Shown: piece after piece, positions 6,635 to 10,165 of the stretch
Layout: every line of letters begins with the position of its first letter
Numbering within the stretch: position 1 is the stretch's first letter
Notes under the pieces: model-generated
Told to the model about the DNA's origin: nothing
Databases searched by the model: none
Seen by the model: only the letters and a program-made list of their open reading frames with translations
Translations under genes and position numbers: made by a program
DNA from: an uncultured bacterium
Lineage (GTDB): Bacteria > Bacillota > Clostridia > Oscillospirales > Butyricicoccaceae
DNA: 10,165 nucleotides
Assembly: GCA_905215125.1 (NCBI GenBank)
Contig: CAJMOV010000048.1
Coordinates: 1-10,165 of the forward strand
Direction: 5' to 3'

Positions 6635-7524
6635 AAAAACACATTTCCCTGCTCGCAGCCCTGCTTCTGACGGTGCTGGCGTCCTGCGGCGCGCCGCAGG
6701 ACGCGTCGGCGCAGCAAACTGCCAAGGTTTATTTTCTCACCACGCCCGACGCCAGCCTGGGCGGCGAGCGTTTGACGTACGAGCACCGTCTTGTTGAAAA
6801 CCCCGGCAGCTCGGAGGCGCTTAAAAAGCTGATTGCTGACATGTACACCCCGCGCGCCGCTGGCAACCGCAGCGTCATCCCCGACGATGTGCGCATGCAG
6901 TCGCTGACCCGCTTTTCCTCAGTGGTCATTGTCGATTTCAGCGCGGAATATCGCGCGCTCAGCCCGCTTGAGCAAAGCCTGCTGGCCGGGGGCGTCGCCA
7001 TGACCCTGCTGGGCCAGGAGGGGGTGTCCTATGTCCGCATCACATCGGACGGAGAAGCGCAGCCTCCTATGGGCAGCAAGTATTTTTCACTGGAACAGAT
7101 CATGCTGACAAGCGACGCCATCTCGCTCAACGCATACGACGTCACCCTTTACTTCCTGACAGACGACGGCATGGGCCTGTCCCAGGTGCAGCGCACCATA
7201 AAAACGGCTGACGAATACCCCACGCCGCAAACGCTGCTTGAGCAGCTTATGACGCCGCCCGCCGAAGGGGACTTCCGCGCCCCGCTGTCCGGCGAGGACG
7301 CAGTCAACTCCTGCCGGCTGGGGGAGGACGGCATCTGCTATATCGACCTTGCGCAGGCGGACAGCGGGCAACGGGGGACGGTACAGTTGTACGCGCTGGT
7401 CAACACCGTCATGGGGGACAACAGCGTGCAGGGGGTTGTCGTCACTGTGAACGGCCGGCTGCCGTCGGCCTGCGGCATCCCCGACTGTGACGGCGTCCTC
7501 AGCTTTTCCCGTGCATTTGGGTGA
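6631..7524 (+). CDS. Lipoprotein with two GerMN domains
   Basis: A type II signal peptide ends in the lipobox LASC (16-19), so the mature protein would be lipid-anchored on the outer face of the membrane from C19. Two related modules follow, about 32-155 (beginning KVYFLTTPD) and 170-292 (beginning VTLYFLTDDG). Both carry the GerMN pattern, including VDFSAEY and YIDLAQA strands and a helix with LAGGVAMTLL or LYALVNTVM. Two tandem GerMN domains occur in Bacillus GerM, involved in sporulation and germination; a GerMN domain also occurs in actinobacterial LpqB. The GTG start overlaps the kinase stop by 4 nt and follows a strong GGGAGGGGAGG site. The operon context suggests it acts with the kinase at the envelope (inference). 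Confidence 0.88.
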   Translation: MKKHISLLAALLLTVLASCGAPQDASAQQTAKVYFLTTPDASLGGERLTYEHRLVENPGSSEALKKLIADMYTPRAAGNRSVIPDDVRMQSLTRFSSVVIVDFSAEYRALSPLEQSLLAGGVAMTLLGQEGVSYVRITSDGEAQPPMGSKYFSLEQIMLTSDAISLNAYDVTLYFLTDDGMGLSQVQRTIKTADEYPTPQTLLEQLMTPPAEGDFRAPLSGEDAVNSCRLGEDGICYIDLAQADSGQRGTVQLYALVNTVMGDNSVQGVVVTVNGRLPSACGIPDCDGVLSFSRAFG

Positions 7525-7538
7525 CAGTGGGAGGTTAT

Positions 7539-8144
7539 ATGAAGAACAACACAAAAAAGCAGGACATCCTGGAAGCCTATGCCGAGCTTGTCGTCTCCCT
7601 GGGGCTTGAGGGGGCGTCCATCGGCGCGGTAGCGCGCCATATGGGCATCAATCAAAGCCTGATTTTTCACTATTTTGAAAACAAAGAGGATCTTTTGTGC
7701 CAGCTTAGTCAGATGGTGGCGGAAAAGTGCATCCAGTCCTATGAAAAGCTCTGCCGCGGCGATATTGAGGCAACGGCGGAGGAATTTGAGCGCTTTGCCG
7801 GTACGGTGCTGGAAATCCACAGAAAGCGCAGCAGGACAATCAGCCCCAAGCTGTATTTTTCCCTGATGTATCTGCTGCCGCGCAACAGGGCGGTTTACCG
7901 CAGCTTTGTGCACCTGGGAGACACGGCGGCCGGCCTGATTGCCGGCCGGCTGGAGCTTTTCCGCGCTGCCGGCGTCATCCGCGTTGACGACTGCGTCATG
8001 GCGGCGCGCACCCTGCTGTGTTTAGCGGACGGCATTTTGTGCTATGGCGGACTTGTCGGCAGGGAGGATTACGCCCCCTTTGTGGAAACCCAGCGCCGTA
8101 TGTTTTATGCCCAGGTCGATTTTACGGCCCGGGCGGACAGATAA
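7539..8144 (+). CDS. TetR/AcrR-family transcriptional regulator
   Basis: The 201-residue product has an N-terminal TetR helix-turn-helix: helix 1 in QDILEAYAELVVSLGLEG, then ASIGAVARHMGINQSLIFHYF (26-46) followed by NKEDLL, the family hallmark. The remaining 140 residues are a helical ligand and dimer domain with no recognisable ligand specificity. ATG 7539 is chosen because GGGAGG (7529-7534) lies just upstream; an in-frame GTG at 7521 overlapping the previous stop is an alternative. It sits between the GerMN lipoprotein (14 nt gap) and desulfoferrodoxin (55 nt gap) on the same strand. No palindromic operator was seen in either gap, so its targets are unknown. Confidence 0.92.
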   Translation: MKNNTKKQDILEAYAELVVSLGLEGASIGAVARHMGINQSLIFHYFENKEDLLCQLSQMVAEKCIQSYEKLCRGDIEATAEEFERFAGTVLEIHRKRSRTISPKLYFSLMYLLPRNRAVYRSFVHLGDTAAGLIAGRLELFRAAGVIRVDDCVMAARTLLCLADGILCYGGLVGREDYAPFVETQRRMFYAQVDFTARADR

Positions 8145-8199
8145 TTTTCCGCCCCTTTCTGCGCATACTAAGAGGAAACCAACCAAAGGGGGAATCACC

Positions 8200-8568
8200 A
8201 TGCAGTTTTTTGCCTGTGAAAAATGCGGAAACATCATTACCTTTGTCAAGGATGCCGGCGCGCCTGTCTCCTGCTGCGGCAAGCCCATGCGCCAGATGGA
8301 AGCCGGCGTGGTGGAAGCAAGCGCGGAAAAGCACCTGCCTGTTGTCGAGGTCAAGGGGCGCGACGTATATGTCTGCGTCGGCAAGGCCGAGCACCCGTCG
8401 GCGGAGGAGCATTTCATCGAATGGGTTGCGCTGGAAAGCAAAGAAGGCTGCCAGCTGAAGAAGCTGCAGCCGGGCAAGCCGCCCCGCGTGTGCTTCGGCT
8501 TGAGCGAGGGGGACGCCGTCAAGGCGGTTTACGCCTATTGCAATCTGCACGGCCTGTGGAAGGTGTAG
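8200..8568 (+). CDS. dfx: Desulfoferrodoxin (class I superoxide reductase)
   Basis: Superoxide reductase reduces superoxide to hydrogen peroxide without making oxygen and is typical of anaerobes. The 122-residue product has an N-terminal desulforedoxin-like centre I with C6, C9, C25 and C26 in the class I CX2CX15CC spacing. The catalytic centre II ligands are all present: H45 in EKH, H65 in EHP, H71 in EEHFIEW, and C114 and H117 in CNLHGLW. E43-K44 match the conserved Glu-Lys pair near the iron. The usual HPM is HPS here (S67), next to but not itself a ligand. ATG 8200 has GGGGGA about 7 nt upstream. No clear promoter lies in the 55-nt gap, so it is probably the last gene of the upstream run; a strong terminator follows. 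Confidence 0.95.
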   Translation: MQFFACEKCGNIITFVKDAGAPVSCCGKPMRQMEAGVVEASAEKHLPVVEVKGRDVYVCVGKAEHPSAEEHFIEWVALESKEGCQLKKLQPGKPPRVCFGLSEGDAVKAVYAYCNLHGLWKV

Positions 8569-8574
8569 AGCGGC

Positions 8575-8599
8575 AAAAACGCCCGGCGGGCGTTTTTTT
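8575..8599 (+). terminator. Rho-independent terminator after dfx
   Basis: AAAAACGCCC (8575-8584), a GGC loop, and GGGCG plus T7 (8588-8599) form a GC-rich stem extended by A-T pairs and followed by a uridine tract. It starts 6 nt after the dfx stop and closes the long plus-strand run. Confidence 0.9.
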
Positions 8600-8673
8600 A
8601 TTGCCCGGGCGCATTTTTGGCCGCGCAGGGCGGCACGGCGCTAAAGCTGATTGAACGGACAATAAAATTTTCC

Positions 8674-8702
8674 TTTACATCCCCGCCGTCCTGCGCTATA
8701 CT
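8674..8702 (+). promoter_or_regulatory. Near-consensus sigma-A promoter of the GATE-domain gene
   Basis: TTTACA (8674-8679) and TATACT (8697-8702) each match consensus in 5 of 6 positions and are separated by exactly 17 nt. Transcription would begin near 8709, leaving a leader of about 28 nt. This is the best-scoring promoter in the window by eye. Confidence 0.75.
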
Positions 8703-8736
8703 TGTAACCGACAGGCATAGGAAAGGAATGACCGCC

Positions 8737-9915
8737 ATGAGAAAGCTGCGCCCGCCCCGGCTTACAGCAAAGCCCATCCGTTCGGCCGAGCCTATCATTT
8801 TTCTTGTCGTTTTTCTCGGCATTTTCTGTGCCATTGGCAGCAGAATGGGTGCTGTCAACATGCTCGGCACCATGATGGAGACGGCTTATGAGCTGCTGCT
8901 CGACACGGTTTTTTACATTATGGCCGTCGCCGTGCTGGCCGGCGCGTTGTCGGCGCTGCTGTCCGAATTCGGCGTCATCGCCATGGTCAACAAGCTGCTT
9001 TCCCCCCTGATGAAGCCGTTGTACGGTCTGCCCGGCGCCGCCTCCCTCGGCATCGTCACCACTTACTTATCGGACAATCCCGCCATCCTCGCCCTGGCCA
9101 ATGACAAGAGCTTCCGCCGGTATTTTAAGAAGTACCAGCTTCCGGCCCTGACCAACATCGGCACGGCCTTCGGCATGGGTGCCATTGTCACCACCTTTAT
9201 GATCGGCCTTGTATCCCCGACAGGGGAGAGCTTTGTCAAAGCGGCGCTCATCGGCAACGTCGGCGCCTTTATCGGCAGTATTGTCAGCACCCGTCTGATG
9301 CTGCGCCACACCGCCAAGCTGTACGGAAAGGAGGAGCCGTGCGACGGCAGTGAAAGCGGCCCCGAAATGGCGACAGAGCACCGCGCCGTCCGCGAGGGAA
9401 GCATCGGCATGCGCCTTATCGACGCCATCATGGACGGCGGCAAGACCGGCGTGGCCCTGGGGCTGGACATCATTCCCGGCGTGCTTATCATCTGCACCAT
9501 TGTCCTGATGCTGACCAACGGCCCTTCGGAAACAGGGGCGTATACCGGCGCCGCTTACGAAGGGGTGGCCTTCTTCCCCTGGCTGGGGCAGAAGCTGTCG
9601 TTTATCCTCCAGCCCCTGTTTGGCTTTACCAGTAACGAAGCCATTGCCGTCCCCATCACCGCCCTCGGCTCGGCCGGCGCGGCCATCGGCCTTGTTCCCA
9701 AGCTGGTGTCGAGCGGCAGCGCCACCGGCTGCGACGTCGCTGTTTTTACCGCTATGTGCATGTGCTGGAGCGGCTATCTCAGCACCCATGTCGCCATGAT
9801 GAACAACCTAAAGCATGGCAAGCTGATCGGCCGAGCCATTGCTTCCCATACTATCGGCGGCCTGTGCGCCGGCGTCGCGGCCCACTGGCTGTTCCGTCTG
9901 GTATCGCTGCTGTAG
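8737..9915 (+). CDS. Multi-pass membrane protein with two GATE (nucleoside recognition) domains, CD0519/CD1768-like
   Basis: The 392-residue product has about ten hydrophobic segments. Two regions resemble the nucleoside-recognition GATE domain: one around LSPLMKPLYGLPGAASLGI (88 on) and a second around LSFILQPLFGFTSNEAIAV (287 on), separated by a hydrophilic loop (about 205-230). From memory it fits a clostridial family named after Clostridioides difficile CD0519/CD1768; the substrate of that family is not known to me. GATE domains also occur in SpmA/SpmB and nucleoside or ion transport proteins, so transport is a reasonable inference only. ATG 8737 is preferred: GGAAAGGA (8720-8727) abuts an in-frame ATG at 8728 but lies 9 nt before 8737. 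It is a single-gene unit with its own promoter and terminator. Confidence 0.82.
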   Translation: MRKLRPPRLTAKPIRSAEPIIFLVVFLGIFCAIGSRMGAVNMLGTMMETAYELLLDTVFYIMAVAVLAGALSALLSEFGVIAMVNKLLSPLMKPLYGLPGAASLGIVTTYLSDNPAILALANDKSFRRYFKKYQLPALTNIGTAFGMGAIVTTFMIGLVSPTGESFVKAALIGNVGAFIGSIVSTRLMLRHTAKLYGKEEPCDGSESGPEMATEHRAVREGSIGMRLIDAIMDGGKTGVALGLDIIPGVLIICTIVLMLTNGPSETGAYTGAAYEGVAFFPWLGQKLSFILQPLFGFTSNEAIAVPITALGSAGAAIGLVPKLVSSGSATGCDVAVFTAMCMCWSGYLSTHVAMMNNLKHGKLIGRAIASHTIGGLCAGVAAHWLFRLVSLL

Positions 9916-9928
9916 CAAACACCCCAAA

Positions 9929-9953
9929 GGGGGGGCGCAAGCCCCTCTTTTTT
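9929..9953 (+). terminator. Rho-independent terminator with GCAA tetraloop
   Basis: GGGGGGC (9930-9936) pairs with GCCCCTC (9941-9947), including one G-T wobble, around a GCAA tetraloop. A T6 run follows (9948-9953). It lies about 15 nt after the membrane protein stop. Confidence 0.85.
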
Positions 9954-10019
9954 GCTGCCCGCAGGCCATCCTGTGCGATAAACGGGGCAAAAAGGCGGTA
10001 AGAAAGGGCCGGTGGGGTC

Positions 10020-10048
10020 TTGCTTTTGCAAACGGGGTGCTGTACAAT
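10020..10048 (+). promoter_or_regulatory. Possible promoter for the gene entering at the right edge
   Basis: TTGCTT (10020-10025) and TACAAT (10043-10048) are separated by 17 nt. The -10 matches 5 of 6 positions; the -35 only 3 of 6. Transcription would begin near 10055, at the base of the possible RNA fold at 10056-10093. Confidence 0.45.
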
Positions 10049-10055
10049 AAATAAC

Positions 10056-10093
10056 GTATGGGAACGAAACCCAGTGAGTAGGGGACTGCATAC
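10056..10093 (+). promoter_or_regulatory. Compact possible RNA fold at the predicted transcript 5' end
   Basis: GTATG (10056-10060) can pair with CATAC (10089-10093), closing two small hairpins: GG/CC near 10061-10071 with an AACGAAA-type loop, and CAGT/ACTG (10072-10075/10085-10088). The fold begins almost at the predicted start of transcription. It matches no riboswitch class that I recognise, and the stems are short. Confidence 0.25.
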
Positions 10094-10129
10094 AAGGAGG
10101 GGGATAACACCAGTATTCGGGGAGGAACA

Positions 10130-10165
10130 TTGGGCGTGCAGCCAGGACAACAGGATAGGAGGAAA
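10130..10165 (+). CDS. Probable start of an unidentified gene (partial)
   Basis: Twelve open codons run to the right edge: TTG at 10130 (or the in-frame GTG at 10136), reading (M)GVQPGQQDRRK. GGGGAGGA (10119-10126) lies 4 nt before the TTG and about 10 nt before the GTG. A promoter-like sequence sits about 85 nt upstream. Too little is visible to name a product. A second Shine-Dalgarno-like AGGAGGAAA at the very end could instead serve a start just outside the window. Confidence 0.35.
   Translation, partial: MGVQPGQQDRRK

Noticed and set aside
8145..8199. TetR operator or separate dfx promoter in the gap before dfx
   Set aside because: No inverted repeat and no -35/-10 pair with acceptable spacing could be found by eye.
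10058..10081. Seven-codon open frame reading MGTKPSE as a leader peptide
   Set aside because: It has no ribosome binding site, would be almost leaderless, and is short enough to occur by chance.
9774..10150. Minus-strand open frames of 99-118 codons at the right end
   Set aside because: They run antisense through the membrane protein gene, its terminator and the next leader, with no ribosome binding site or recognisable domain.

Overview
The window looks like chromosomal DNA from a GC-rich, anaerobic, Gram-positive bacterium of the Clostridia. The grounds are a class I desulfoferrodoxin (anaerobe-type superoxide defence), a GerMN-domain lipoprotein, a low-molecular-weight D-Ala-D-Ala carboxypeptidase, a SEDS-family wall protein, a GATE-domain membrane protein of a type I associate with clostridia, and strong AGGAGG-type ribosome binding sites. 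This placement is inferred from gene families, not from a marker gene. No mobile element, CRISPR array, tRNA or rRNA was seen; the window reads as ordinary core and housekeeping DNA.

Layout. (1) 1-572, minus: the N-terminal part of an FtsW/RodA/SpoVE-family membrane protein running off the left edge, with a recognisable promoter at 639-667. (2) 573-952: a divergent control region. It holds a plus-strand extended -10 promoter, a near-perfect 31-bp palindrome over the -10 box, and a GC-rich leader that can form several hairpins. (3) 953-2519, plus: tsaE-tsaB-rpiB (tRNA t6A synthesis plus ribose-5-phosphate isomerase B), ending at a terminator shared with the convergent gene. (4) 2571-3884, minus: a DacA/DacF-type carboxypeptidase. 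(5) 4118-8568, plus: a long, tightly packed run of a short ComEA-like helix-hairpin-helix protein, a PhoB/WalR-type response regulator, a sensor histidine kinase, a double-GerMN lipoprotein, a TetR-family regulator and desulfoferrodoxin, closed by a strong terminator. (6) 8737-9915, plus: a two-GATE-domain membrane protein with its own near-consensus promoter and a terminator. (7) 9954-10165: a promoter, a compact possible RNA fold and the probable first codons of another gene.

How the genes work together. Envelope biology dominates: SEDS polymerase, carboxypeptidase, and a two-component system linked to a surface lipoprotein. The regulator-kinase-GerMN lipoprotein order resembles the actinobacterial MtrA-MtrB-LpqB module, so the lipoprotein may modulate the kinase. 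The TetR regulator and desulfoferrodoxin at the end of that run could tie redox defence to the same transcript, but this is inference.

No clearly new multi-gene system is visible. The most unexplained signals are the palindrome at 743-773 and the structured leaders upstream of tsaE, of the ComEA-like gene and of the gene entering at the right edge.
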